A stretch of DNA of 64,000 nt from SIG78 sp036677805. GTDB lineage: Bacteria > Verrucomicrobiota > Lentisphaeria > Victivallales > Victivallaceae. The stretch is from the NCBI GenBank assembly GCA_036677805.1, contig JAVBVS010000031.1, positions 49,310 through 113,309 of the forward strand, given 5' to 3'. Positions 34,450 through 43,109 of this stretch are shown piece after piece. The notes under the pieces were generated by a model. That model did no database searches. It worked only from the letters and a program-made list of their open reading frames with translations, and was not told the DNA's origin. Positions within the stretch are counted from its first letter, which is position 1. Each line of letters starts with the position of its first letter. The position numbers and the translations under genes are program-made.

Positions 34450-34720
34450 AACCCCCAGTCCGGGGCACTCTCACTTGGACCGTCCGGTTGCCAAGTCGGC
34501 GCCGGCGGCGGTCCATGATCAGGCCGCGGATGGGGTACGGTAAGGGACAAGAGTTGTGAAAGTCCGTTCTTACAAAATCGGGGAGCATCCAAACAATTGC
34601 GCGGGGCAGTCGACACCCGGCCGGTAAGAGCCGTCCGAGTGTTTCTTCGTGTCGGAAACCGGGGGAAAGGGGTCACAAGTCAGCGGGGGGCATTGGGGAA
34701 ATCCGCAATGGGCCATGGCC
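34450..34720 (+). ncRNA. Candidate structured RNA upstream of the giant-protein locus
   Basis: A G-rich gene-free stretch of about 270 bases with many possible helices. ACTTGG/CCAAGT (34473-34478 with 34491-34496) and TGGACCG/CGGTCCA (34476-34482 with 34509-34515) overlap, so they are alternatives. GGATG/CATCC (34528-34532 with 34586-34590) encloses GTAAGGGAC/GTCC..CTTAC (34540-34573). There are also CGGC/GCCG near 34620, a hairpin at 34691-34710 and the palindrome GGCCATGGCC (34711-34720). No convincing frame crosses it. I cannot match it to a known class, and strand is inferred from the downstream genes. Confidence 0.35.
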
Positions 34721-34851
34721 GCATCTCGGCAATTTTCGTCAAACCTCTTTATTTTAAATATTTTCAATGGTTTTAACGCCACGGATGACCCGTGGAGCTG
34801 TTCTACGGCATGGTTGCCGAAGAATAAAAATTTTCACGGAAAGGGAAAGCA

Positions 34852-35100
34852 ATGGACAGGAAAGAAATTTTCGCCGACGGAATCGGACAGATTCATTTTG
34901 CCGGAGCGATGGTGCGATTTGATTTTGTGACTTTGCAGCCGGAAGCCGAAGGCAAGGCTCCGGTGCCTCAGGCGAGCCTGCGGATCATCATGCCGCCTCA
35001 GGGATTTTTGAATGCATTCAATTCCATGCAGCAACTGATCGACAAACTGCTCGAAGCCGGCGTTCTCCAGAAGAATGAAGCCGCGCCGAAGAAGAAGTAA
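34852..35100 (+). CDS. Small conserved-looking protein of 82 residues
   Basis: The sequence has the pattern FADGIGQIHFAGAMVRFDF, then P-x-ASLRIIMPPQGFLNAF, then NSMQQLIDKLLEAGVLQ and a lysine-rich tail. A beta-rich first half followed by a helix suggests a compact soluble fold somewhat like DUF3467-type proteins. The ATG follows AAGGGAAAGC. No signal peptide. It precedes the giant repeat protein on the same strand, with a doubtful frame between. I believe similar small proteins occur beside large surface proteins elsewhere, but that is memory, not a search. A chaperone, regulator or secretion accessory role is speculation. Confidence 0.65.
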   Translation: MDRKEIFADGIGQIHFAGAMVRFDFVTLQPEAEGKAPVPQASLRIIMPPQGFLNAFNSMQQLIDKLLEAGVLQKNEAAPKKK

Positions 35101-35123
35101 CCCCAGGCAATCCGGCTTGAACC

Positions 35124-35642
35124 ATGTGGACCAGATCGGCTCGCTTGAAACAACATGACGGATGGACCGGAGGCGCCGCGAATGCGGCGTTTTCGGTCGA
35201 CGCCTCTCCGCCTCCCGGGCGGATTGGCGTCCGGAGTGCGCTGCTCCTGAAGTTGGACACCCGACGGAGCCTGGAATGGGCAAATGAAACCGTTCCCGTT
35301 CGGGAACCCGACTGGAGTTATCAGGCGGGGCGCGAACCCGCGGCGTTGTGTTCGGTTTATCCGGATATGATCGCCTGCGACCTGATGGCGGTGGCGGCGC
35401 AAGTCGCCGCCGGAATCGTGCTTTCCGTCGCGGCGTCTCCGTCGCCGCAGGATGAATCGTCGGTCTGGCGGCTCGATGCCGGACGGGCGGTGAATTTTCA
35501 GGCAACGGTCGGCGCGGGCGCCGGAATCCGGGAAAATGAACTCCCGGCCGTATCGGCCGGAGGCGGATTCCGGCCCGCGGTGGCGGGCGGAATGGGAATC
35601 GGCCGGCGAATCTGTATTTGGAATCAACGCTTTAATTTGTGA
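35124..35642 (+). CDS. Doubtful open frame, possible decayed or orphan gene
   Basis: A 172-codon frame between the 82-residue protein and the giant gene. Its codon choice (GCG, GCC, GAC, CTG, GTC) resembles that of neighbouring genes, and a mid-section (about 85-105) is hydrophobic. It has no clear ribosome-binding site, no motif I recognise and a biased composition, and it ends just where the giant gene begins. It may be a real lineage-specific gene, a degraded coding sequence, or chance in GC-rich DNA. If it is not a gene, this is 577 bases of unexplained sequence. Confidence 0.25.
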   Translation: MWTRSARLKQHDGWTGGAANAAFSVDASPPPGRIGVRSALLLKLDTRRSLEWANETVPVREPDWSYQAGREPAALCSVYPDMIACDLMAVAAQVAAGIVLSVAASPSPQDESSVWRLDAGRAVNFQATVGAGAGIRENELPAVSAGGGFRPAVAGGMGIGRRICIWNQRFNL

Positions 35643-35677
35643 ACCTTGTTGCCAATCATCAAAGGATTTTGCATCGA

Positions 35678-38600
35678 ATGAGTACCACTTATATCAACAA
35701 ACTGACGATGAAAACGGGTAATCCGTTTGTTATTCTTCATTCCGTTCTCGACCCCTTAGCCCAGGTTTGCGTTCAGGCCTCCACTTCGGCGACAGTTTAC
35801 ACCGGTGCCAATGTCGCCGATGCCCTCACTGTTGTCACCAACCAGATTGCCAATGCCCGAATCCTGACGGTGGCGGCGGGCATCAATCAATTTTTCGACT
35901 CCAACAGCCTTACGTTCAATAATGTCGTGGTCAGCCAGGATATCTATGGCGGCGCGTTGTCGCTGGATGCCAAAGGCAAAGTCAACAAAGTCGGAGTCGG
36001 TGCGCCGATCGCCAGCGTCAACGAGGTCGCAATCGGCATCAGCGGCGGGCAGGTCCGGACGGTATTCGGCGGCGGCGCGGGGTATGGCTCGGTCGTGGAC
36101 AATGTCGCCATTGAAATCGAAAACGCCCAGGTCAATCAGATTTACGGCGGCGGTGCGGACGGCGCGGTCGTGGGCAATGTCGCCATTGAAATCGGCGGCG
36201 GCAATATCGTCGAACGCGGCAGCCGGATCGGCGCGATCTACGCCGGCGGCAGGAATGCCACGGTAACGGGAGATGTGGCGGTGGTGTTTACCGCAGGCTC
36301 CGCGGCGCTGAAGTTTTCCGGCACGGTGTCCGGCATTGGCGCCGGCAAAGATGCCTATGTGCTGGGCGAAAGCACGCTCTCGTTTCGGGATTACGCCGGT
36401 CAGTTCGCCGGCCGCATCCAAAGTTTCGATACGGTCCGGTTCATCGGCATGTCTCAGGTCGGGCTGACCAAAGGGCAGGACCGGAGTCTGACCGGAGCCG
36501 ATCTTGAATTCGTCCTGACCGACGACTCCATCGGCAACACCGGCGCGATGCTGACCTGGGATAAGAAATTCAAGGTTGGCGGCATTGTGGTGACCATTGC
36601 CGACGACGGCGATTATGCCGGCGAAAGCACCGAAGCGCTGCTGAATCAGGGCGGGACGATCGCGCTGGTCGGCAGCAAGAGTTTCAAGACGGTCTCCGAT
36701 TTCGACATGCGCAATCTGCGGGTGCAGAACGAAGCCGGCGAACTGATCGCCGACTACAGCTACGATATCAATTATATCTTCGGCAAAAAGGGCGGCGAAG
36801 TTTCCATCACCTATACCGGAGCGCCGCTGAATATCACCGGACAATATATTCGGAATCTCAACCTGACCGGCGCCAACGACTATGTCAATGTGGTTTACGG
36901 TTCGATCATGGCCGGTTCCATCAATATGGGCGCCGGGCGCAACAAGCTGGTGGTCCAGATCGACGCGGCGGTCACCGGCGAAGTCATCTTCGCCGCCAAC
37001 AGCACCAATACCGTGCTGGTCAACGGCTTCATTTCCGGACTGTTCGACAGTCAGGAAGGCAGCGTCAATACCGTGCGTCTCAATGCCGGTTGGGGAATTT
37101 ACTACAACAACTCCATTCCCACCGGATCGCTGGACTTCGTCGGTTCCGGGAATGACACGGTGGTGGTGAACAGCATATTCCCCTACTTGAGTGGAATTCA
37201 CTTCGGCAAGGGCGATGATGTGCTCGTGCTGAACGCCGTGTATGACGGCAACGTGAGCTATGAAGACGGCAATGACGTGATCGTCGCCAATGTCAATCTG
37301 ACTCTGGATGCCGCCAAGCTCGGATTGCAGGGCACCGGCAATGCGCTGGCGGTCGGCAACGGCCGCGAGGTCACCATCGACAACACCTGGTTCGGGACCG
37401 GCACGTTCGGCACCGACACCGGCGCGAAGCTCGCCGGAGTCTACCTGAACGACAATGCGTCGCTGCTGGTCGTCAACCGGGGCGGCAGTCCCGATCTCCG
37501 GGTGATCCAGAACTATACCGGCGATATCATGTTCACCGCAGGCGACATCTACATCATGGGCGCCAATGCCGGCGCCCCGGCTGCGCTGAGCCAGTATTAC
37601 ACCAACAGCGGCACGGGCTTCAACGGCAACATTCTGGTCAGCGACCTCAGCGCCGGCAACAACACCGTGACCATCGCGGGTTCGGCCAACGGCACCATCG
37701 CGTTGAGCAAGGGCGATGACGTCGTGAATTTCGTTCAAGGCACCGGCGTGGTCGGCGGCGCGGATTTGTATCTGGGCGGGGTTGAGGCGATCACCGTGGC
37801 GGCGGATACGATCGCGATGTTCTCCAATTTTATGAAAGATGAAGCAACGCCCGACATCACGCTGGAGCATGACGCCAAGCTGATCGTGACCGACAAGAAA
37901 AAGTTTTCGATCCTCGAAATCAACGGCAGGGAATATGCCGGAGCGGTCCTGGTCAAAGACCTGACCAGGGATGCGGATTTTGGCGATGCGGTTTATCAGG
38001 GTTCCGGCGTCGTTTCGTTCCAGCTCAAAGCGGAGATCGATGCCGATCTGACCTTCAACAACCAAGTCGTCATATTCAATGACGCCGATTCCGTCCTCGG
38101 CAGCACCTTTACCTTTGAAGGCGCCAGTATGCTCGGCTTCTTTGGCAAGGGCGGCGTCTGGGATTGGCAGGACACCACGCTGGCTGTCGGCGCGACGCTG
38201 GGCGTTTACGGCGATGCGGGCGCGCAAATCCGTATCGATGGACAGATTTCGGATACCGAAATCGCCGCGGTGATTGCGAACAGCGCCTTGAACGGCAATG
38301 CCATGCTGGGCATTGCCGATACCATCTATCTTCAGAACTGGCATGGTGATTATTCCGATGCGGCCAACTGGATGGCGCCGGAAGCGGGCACCCGGCCTTT
38401 TGAAGTCCTGACGGTGATGGACAACGGTCTGATCCGGGCGACTGCGTTTGCCTTCGGCGACAACGCCGAGGTGCTGGCGATCGGCGACGGCGTGACCATG
38501 CGCGGCCAGGCCAACAGTTATGATTACGTCGCCATCTCCGGCGATGACGGCGACAATACCGTATTCATGGGCGAATCCGACATTTACGGCGTAGTGAAAC

Positions 38601-41600
38601 TGGACGGCGGCGAGGATTTCATCCAGCTCAACGGCACCATCATTCACACCACCGCCGATATGTCGATTCCGGATGAGGGCATGATTGCCGCGCCGGTGGT
38701 GATCTCCATGGGTGCGGATGACGACATGGCGATGCTGTCCGGCGCGACGGTCGAAGGTTCCGTCAATATGGGCAATGGCAGTGACATGCTGATCGCCGTC
38801 GGAACCGCCATCGGCGGCAATGTGGACATGGGCAAAGGCGACGATCTGATGATCGTCTCCGACGTCACGGTCGCGGGCTCGGCGGAGCTGGGCGCGGGCG
38901 ACAACCGCCTTTCCGTGATCGGCACCCGGCTTGGCTTCGGTTTTGAAGCGGCGGCCTTCGCTCCGGGAGAAGTGCTGTCGACCGGCGGCAACGTCACGAT
39001 CGCGGTCTTTGACGATGGCGTGCTTTCCAGCGCGAACGGCGAATCGCTTCTGATCAACGAATTCGACAACAGCACCAGCGCCAATACGGTGATTGTCGGT
39101 CGCGGGCGCGATATGTCCGATGAAGAATTTATCAAAGAATTCCTCAATACCGATCTTTATGACGTGCGCAGCAGCGGCACCGTGGCGGTCGATCTGATCA
39201 TGACCGGTGCCGCCAATACCGTGCTTGCCGGCGTAAACGAGGATGTCAATTACGGTGCCGCCGGACTGAACGTCGAACAAACCATCTTCCCGGTGGAAAT
39301 TCCCGCCGGATTGACCGCCACGATCGACGGCGATGTGGTGATGCGTTCCGGCAGCCTCAAGGGTGCGGAACCTGCCGGTACAAACAGCGCCAGCTATGGC
39401 GTCCAGGTCATCGCCGACGGCAGCTATGAAGATCCGGCCGAAGGTCCGGACAAGCACAAACTGGCGGAAGCCGATTTCCTTGGCGCGGTCACGGTCAACA
39501 TGACCGGCGTCACGATGATGGGCGATGCTTTCCTCGAACGCAGCGCCGCGGTTTACTCCTCGGCCAGCGGGCTGGATGATCTGGCGCAGAATTCGCGGTA
39601 CGCCAATGTCGCGGCCGGCAACACGTTCCAGGCCGGATACAAGCTCAATGCATTGCAGGAAGGCGTGATCAATGTCGGCGGCAATGTCGCGATCAACGCG
39701 GGCGACGCGGAAGCCGGTATGGCGGTCGGCATGACCGGGCAGAGCAATACCTTGGACATGGGCGTCGACGTCTATGCCGGAGAACAGGCCAAACTCGACA
39801 TCAACGACAGCACTGTCGCCATCGCGGTCAACGGTGATGTGGACATGCTGGCGGTCGGCGTCAACGGCAACGCCAGGAATGTCGCGAATATCGGAGTGTG
39901 GCGTCTGGACAACTGGGATCAGGCCACCAGTCCCTATGGCAATGGAGACTCCGATACCGCCGATGGCATTCTGCTCGACACCGATCTCGAAGATTACAGT
40001 GTCGTGCTCGACGGCGATCTGACCATGTACGGTGTCGGCAGTGTCTATAATGGCGACGCCTACAATGTCGAAAACTATCTGCACATGATGCGGCGTTCGA
40101 CGATTACCGGCGATGTCAAGATGGGCGAATACTATCGTGACACATGGACCTACCGCAACTTCATGTATGTGGACGAAGGCACCGTGTTTGCAAACGCCAG
40201 GGTGGATATGATCGGCTTGGGCAACGGCCTGAACTTCTTCGGGACCGGCGGCAGTACCAAGCAGACCTTCTCGCTGTACGGCATCGCCAACTCGGTGAAC
40301 GTCGGCGGCATGAACACTTCTGACGTGTGGGATACGGAAACCGACCAGGTTACTCACTCCTACACCAGCTACGGCGCGGTGATCGGCAACATCACGTTGG
40401 ACAACCTGTTCGATTCCGATGACGATCAGTTCGCGGCGCAGGACTACCTCAACGGCATGGTCCGTACCGCCGCTGATTACGCTCAGTCCATAGTGTTTGT
40501 CACCGGTTCCACGGTTGACGGCAACCTGATCGCCTACGGCACCACCACGATCGGCAATGTGACCGGCGCCAACAGCGTGACCGTCCAGTCCGTGACCAGT
40601 TATGCGGCCACGGTTACCGGCAACATTGAGCTGACCTCCAATGACAACAACGGGGTTCGGGTTTATGGCGTGAACGGCGCCCGCGCCGGAGTCGGCGGCC
40701 ACATCATCGCTGATGTCGATGAGGTGTTGACCCTGGCCAACAGCAATATAGTGACCATTGGGTTGGCGACCACCGGTGACATTACCACCACGTTGGAAGA
40801 AGAGTCCGTCGGCGGAAGCAACATCAACCGGATCCAGCTCGGGCAGACCGACGCGGGAGCGGTCGGCGACGCCATCGTCGGCGATGTCGACATGAGCGCC
40901 GCTGGAAGCGGAATCAATCAGTTGTTTGCCGCGACCGATACCAGCGGCGTGGGTGTGCTTGCGGCCGACAGCGCGCGGCGCGCCAACACCATCGGCGATG
41001 TGTTGCAGTTCAGTGAAACCGGCGGCAACATCGTGAACATCATCGGCCAGGGCGTCGTCACTGTGAATGCGCCGTCGGTCGATGGCGGCAATATCGTGAC
41101 CCAAGACAACAACGTGGTTGCGCCGACGACCGCGGTGGGCTTCATCATGCAGCTCAGCTATACCGCGAACAACATGATTACTCTGGTGGACGCGGTGGCC
41201 GACGACATCACCATGGCGACCGATGGCAACAATACGCTGATTGTTCAGGGCAGCAAGACCTACGCGGTCGGCCAGGACGCGGCGATGGCTCCGCAAAACT
41301 TCATCACCGGCATCGCCGGAGAAGTGTTCATGGAAGCCGACGGCGCGATGTCCGGTAACACCGTTACGATGATCGGCGCCCGGTTTGAAAAACTGGATAT
41401 GCTGGGTGCGGTCAATTCCGTGTCGGCAGGCGCGGGCAGCGAGATCACCGGCGCGCTGACCTTCGACGATCCGACCGGATTGGCGGTGAACAGCGTCAAC
41501 GACCTGCTCGTAGCCAACAGTATAGTCGGCAGCGTCTCTTCGCTGTCCAACGCCAACGATACGATCACGATCGCTTTCGGCGTGATCGGCGATATCGCTT

Positions 41601-42124
41601 TCGGCGGCGGCAGCGACTGGCTCCTCGGTACGGGTACTGTCGGAGCGGTTACGGTGACCAATCTGGGGATCCGCGGCAACATTAACGCCGGCAGCAATGA
41701 TATTACCGGCACCGGAACCGGCACTCTCCGGCTGGTGGAGGGGCTGAACCTGACGGCGGGTAAAGCCGGCGGCTTCGCCGGCATCGTGCTGGATTACACC
41801 GACGCCGTGCCCAACATCAACCCGATCGACAGCAATGTGTCCGACTGGGACGAACTCGCCGAGCTCGACAATCTCGACGTGATCATCAACAGCGGCGATC
41901 TTGCGGCCGGCTCCTGGACCGATCTGATCACTGCCGATCAGAACTTCACCGGCACCAACGCGATTGATTTGACGATCAATTACGGCGGCGGCAGTCAGAC
42001 GACCATCAGTCTGGCCTGGAGTGCGGCCGATAATGCCTTCGTCAGCGGGACGGCGGTCGACGGCAAGCATTGGAGGATTACGGGACACAATACCGATACC
42101 CTGACTCTTGCGGCCACCGTCTGA
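35678..42124 (+). CDS. Giant beta-repeat surface-type protein
   Basis: About 2148 residues from ATG 35678 (AAAGGA upstream; a GTG at 35639 would add 13). The whole chain is Gly/Asn/Asp/Thr-rich, acidic, almost free of cysteine, and made of short beta-strand turns: repeated blocks like GNVDMGKGDDLMIV, GSVNMGNGSDMLIA and GKGDDVLVLNAVYDGNVSY spaced about 20-25 residues, as in parallel beta-helix or beta-roll proteins. The N-terminal part carries IYGGGADGAVVGNVAIEI-type repeats. The GxGDD turns recall RTX motifs but not at nonapeptide spacing. I see no N-terminal signal peptide, no autotransporter barrel and no LPXTG. A secreted or surface adhesin-like role, perhaps by type I secretion, is inferred. 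Confidence 0.85.
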   Translation: MSTTYINKLTMKTGNPFVILHSVLDPLAQVCVQASTSATVYTGANVADALTVVTNQIANARILTVAAGINQFFDSNSLTFNNVVVSQDIYGGALSLDAKGKVNKVGVGAPIASVNEVAIGISGGQVRTVFGGGAGYGSVVDNVAIEIENAQVNQIYGGGADGAVVGNVAIEIGGGNIVERGSRIGAIYAGGRNATVTGDVAVVFTAGSAALKFSGTVSGIGAGKDAYVLGESTLSFRDYAGQFAGRIQSFDTVRFIGMSQVGLTKGQDRSLTGADLEFVLTDDSIGNTGAMLTWDKKFKVGGIVVTIADDGDYAGESTEALLNQGGTIALVGSKSFKTVSDFDMRNLRVQNEAGELIADYSYDINYIFGKKGGEVSITYTGAPLNITGQYIRNLNLTGANDYVNVVYGSIMAGSINMGAGRNKLVVQIDAAVTGEVIFAANSTNTVLVNGFISGLFDSQEGSVNTVRLNAGWGIYYNNSIPTGSLDFVGSGNDTVVVNSIFPYLSGIHFGKGDDVLVLNAVYDGNVSYEDGNDVIVANVNLTLDAAKLGLQGTGNALAVGNGREVTIDNTWFGTGTFGTDTGAKLAGVYLNDNASLLVVNRGGSPDLRVIQNYTGDIMFTAGDIYIMGANAGAPAALSQYYTNSGTGFNGNILVSDLSAGNNTVTIAGSANGTIALSKGDDVVNFVQGTGVVGGADLYLGGVEAITVAADTIAMFSNFMKDEATPDITLEHDAKLIVTDKKKFSILEINGREYAGAVLVKDLTRDADFGDAVYQGSGVVSFQLKAEIDADLTFNNQVVIFNDADSVLGSTFTFEGASMLGFFGKGGVWDWQDTTLAVGATLGVYGDAGAQIRIDGQISDTEIAAVIANSALNGNAMLGIADTIYLQNWHGDYSDAANWMAPEAGTRPFEVLTVMDNGLIRATAFAFGDNAEVLAIGDGVTMRGQANSYDYVAISGDDGDNTVFMGESDIYGVVKLDGGEDFIQLNGTIIHTTADMSIPDEGMIAAPVVISMGADDDMAMLSGATVEGSVNMGNGSDMLIAVGTAIGGNVDMGKGDDLMIVSDVTVAGSAELGAGDNRLSVIGTRLGFGFEAAAFAPGEVLSTGGNVTIAVFDDGVLSSANGESLLINEFDNSTSANTVIVGRGRDMSDEEFIKEFLNTDLYDVRSSGTVAVDLIMTGAANTVLAGVNEDVNYGAAGLNVEQTIFPVEIPAGLTATIDGDVVMRSGSLKGAEPAGTNSASYGVQVIADGSYEDPAEGPDKHKLAEADFLGAVTVNMTGVTMMGDAFLERSAAVYSSASGLDDLAQNSRYANVAAGNTFQAGYKLNALQEGVINVGGNVAINAGDAEAGMAVGMTGQSNTLDMGVDVYAGEQAKLDINDSTVAIAVNGDVDMLAVGVNGNARNVANIGVWRLDNWDQATSPYGNGDSDTADGILLDTDLEDYSVVLDGDLTMYGVGSVYNGDAYNVENYLHMMRRSTITGDVKMGEYYRDTWTYRNFMYVDEGTVFANARVDMIGLGNGLNFFGTGGSTKQTFSLYGIANSVNVGGMNTSDVWDTETDQVTHSYTSYGAVIGNITLDNLFDSDDDQFAAQDYLNGMVRTAADYAQSIVFVTGSTVDGNLIAYGTTTIGNVTGANSVTVQSVTSYAATVTGNIELTSNDNNGVRVYGVNGARAGVGGHIIADVDEVLTLANSNIVTIGLATTGDITTTLEEESVGGSNINRIQLGQTDAGAVGDAIVGDVDMSAAGSGINQLFAATDTSGVGVLAADSARRANTIGDVLQFSETGGNIVNIIGQGVVTVNAPSVDGGNIVTQDNNVVAPTTAVGFIMQLSYTANNMITLVDAVADDITMATDGNNTLIVQGSKTYAVGQDAAMAPQNFITGIAGEVFMEADGAMSGNTVTMIGARFEKLDMLGAVNSVSAGAGSEITGALTFDDPTGLAVNSVNDLLVANSIVGSVSSLSNANDTITIAFGVIGDIAFGGGSDWLLGTGTVGAVTVTNLGIRGNINAGSNDITGTGTGTLRLVEGLNLTAGKAGGFAGIVLDYTDAVPNINPIDSNVSDWDELAELDNLDVIINSGDLAAGSWTDLITADQNFTGTNAIDLTINYGGGSQTTISLAWSAADNAFVSGTAVDGKHWRITGHNTDTLTLAATV

Positions 42125-42142
42125 CCTTGGCAGACCGCGCCT

Positions 42143-42174
42143 GTCATGGCGGTACCGTCCGGTACCGCCATGAC
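42143..42174 (+). terminator. Perfect palindrome just after the giant gene
   Basis: A 15-bp perfect stem with only a 2-base centre (GTCATGGCGGTACCG with its complement). No T run follows, so it may protect the 3' end or be a protein-binding palindrome rather than a terminator alone. Confidence 0.55.
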
Positions 42175-42189
42175 GGCAGTGAAAACAGC

Positions 42190-42228
42190 GACCCGTCGCG
42201 GAAGATGCTTCCGCGGCGGGTCGTTTTT
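42190..42228 (+). terminator. Intrinsic terminator of the giant gene
   Basis: A 15-bp stem (42190-42204 with 42208-42222, one G-T pair), a 3-base loop, then five T residues after one G. Confidence 0.9.
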
Positions 42229-42243
42229 GCATAGAGGGGAAAT

Positions 42244-43011
42244 TTACTCCGGACGCAGCATCCGGTCCAGCGTGGCCGCGGTCGAATAGTCGCGGCGCTT
42301 GCGGGGAAAGCCGTCGACGTGGCCGTCGAGAAATCCGACGTTGTAATAACAGCCGTGAGCCCAGAAATAATGTCCGTCCAGCAGCTGTTCGCAACGCCAG
42401 TACGGGTATTCGCGATCGTCGGTGCGGTCGTTGAACCCGGCGTCTTCCATGAAAAAATAGGCATCGGGCGCTTCGATCCGGCTCAAGTGGCGCGGGTACA
42501 GGCTTTCATTCAGGTCCTGCGAAAACAAGGCCACCTGATAGGCTCCGCCGCGGCTCATCCGGCCCTGATAAAGTTTTTGAGTTTCCAGCGTGGACAGCGC
42601 CGCCAGATAGCTGAGCTGAGCCGCCTGGCAGAGCACCGCCGTCGGAATCCGGAACCCCGCGGTCGAGGCCGTCGGCGGCAGAAAATTGTCGATGTAATAA
42701 TCCGGCGTGTCGATACTGTAATAGTCCCGCAGCAATTCCCAGAAATAGCGGAAATCGAAAGCGTGGGGAATGCCGACGGCGGTAATCGACGGCAGACATT
42801 CTTTGTAGTCGGCGGTATAAAGCTGGAGCGCCTTGCCATAGCCGCCGACGATCAGCTTGCATTGTACGCGGCGCTGGCTCTCTTTCGCCGCCGCCAGCGT
42901 CGGCAGCAGAATTGCCGCCAGAATGGCGATGACGGCGATCACGACCAGAAGCTCCAGCAATGTAAATGGACCGCGCCGGAATCGCGGCGCAGTCGCTTCT
43001 CCAAAACTCAT
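42244..43011 (-). CDS. Prepilin-like protein with N-methylation motif and H-X9-DG ending
   Basis: A 255-residue type II secretion/pseudopilin-like protein. The N-terminus has the prepilin peptidase site and hydrophobic helix: RRGPFTLLELLVVIAVIA with the glutamate at +5. The C-terminal part contains HGCYYNVGFLDGHVD, in which H is followed nine residues later by DG. This H-X9-DG pattern is typical of the huge prepilin-like families of Lentisphaerota, Planctomycetota and Verrucomicrobiota. The role of these proteins is poorly known; they probably assemble at the inner membrane or are surface-exposed. It is convergent with the giant gene. Confidence 0.9.
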   Translation of the reverse strand: MSFGEATAPRFRRGPFTLLELLVVIAVIAILAAILLPTLAAAKESQRRVQCKLIVGGYGKALQLYTADYKECLPSITAVGIPHAFDFRYFWELLRDYYSIDTPDYYIDNFLPPTASTAGFRIPTAVLCQAAQLSYLAALSTLETQKLYQGRMSRGGAYQVALFSQDLNESLYPRHLSRIEAPDAYFFMEDAGFNDRTDDREYPYWRCEQLLDGHYFWAHGCYYNVGFLDGHVDGFPRKRRDYSTAATLDRMLRPE

Positions 43012-43109
43012 GGTATCGCCATCTTCTCCATTCCCCCCGGGTCCCGCATCAAAAATATAGACCGGTCTTCCGGAGAATGCAAATCATTTTCTTCGGTTTG
43101 AGCTGAAAA

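Noticed and set aside
34557..34631. GAAAGTCCG and GGTAAGAGC resemble conserved pieces of RNase P RNA
   Set aside because: The two pieces are only about 60 bases apart, the helix-4 partner sequence is missing downstream, and the other conserved regions are absent.
34634..34660. GAGCCGT followed by a hairpin, like domain V of a group II intron
   Set aside because: The pairing strand ACGGTTC and an intron-encoded reverse transcriptase are both absent.
34681..34720. Resemblance to the 16S rRNA segment around TGGGGAAT and CAATGGGC
   Set aside because: Only about 30 bases look alike, and flanking 16S sequence is not present on either side.
35756..42394. A reading frame of more than 2200 codons on the strand opposite the giant gene
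   Set aside because: It mirrors the giant gene, has no start signal or protein-like pattern, and arises because GC-biased sense codons avoid the complements of stop codons. Similar long antisense frames lie opposite the Ehr operon and elsewhere.
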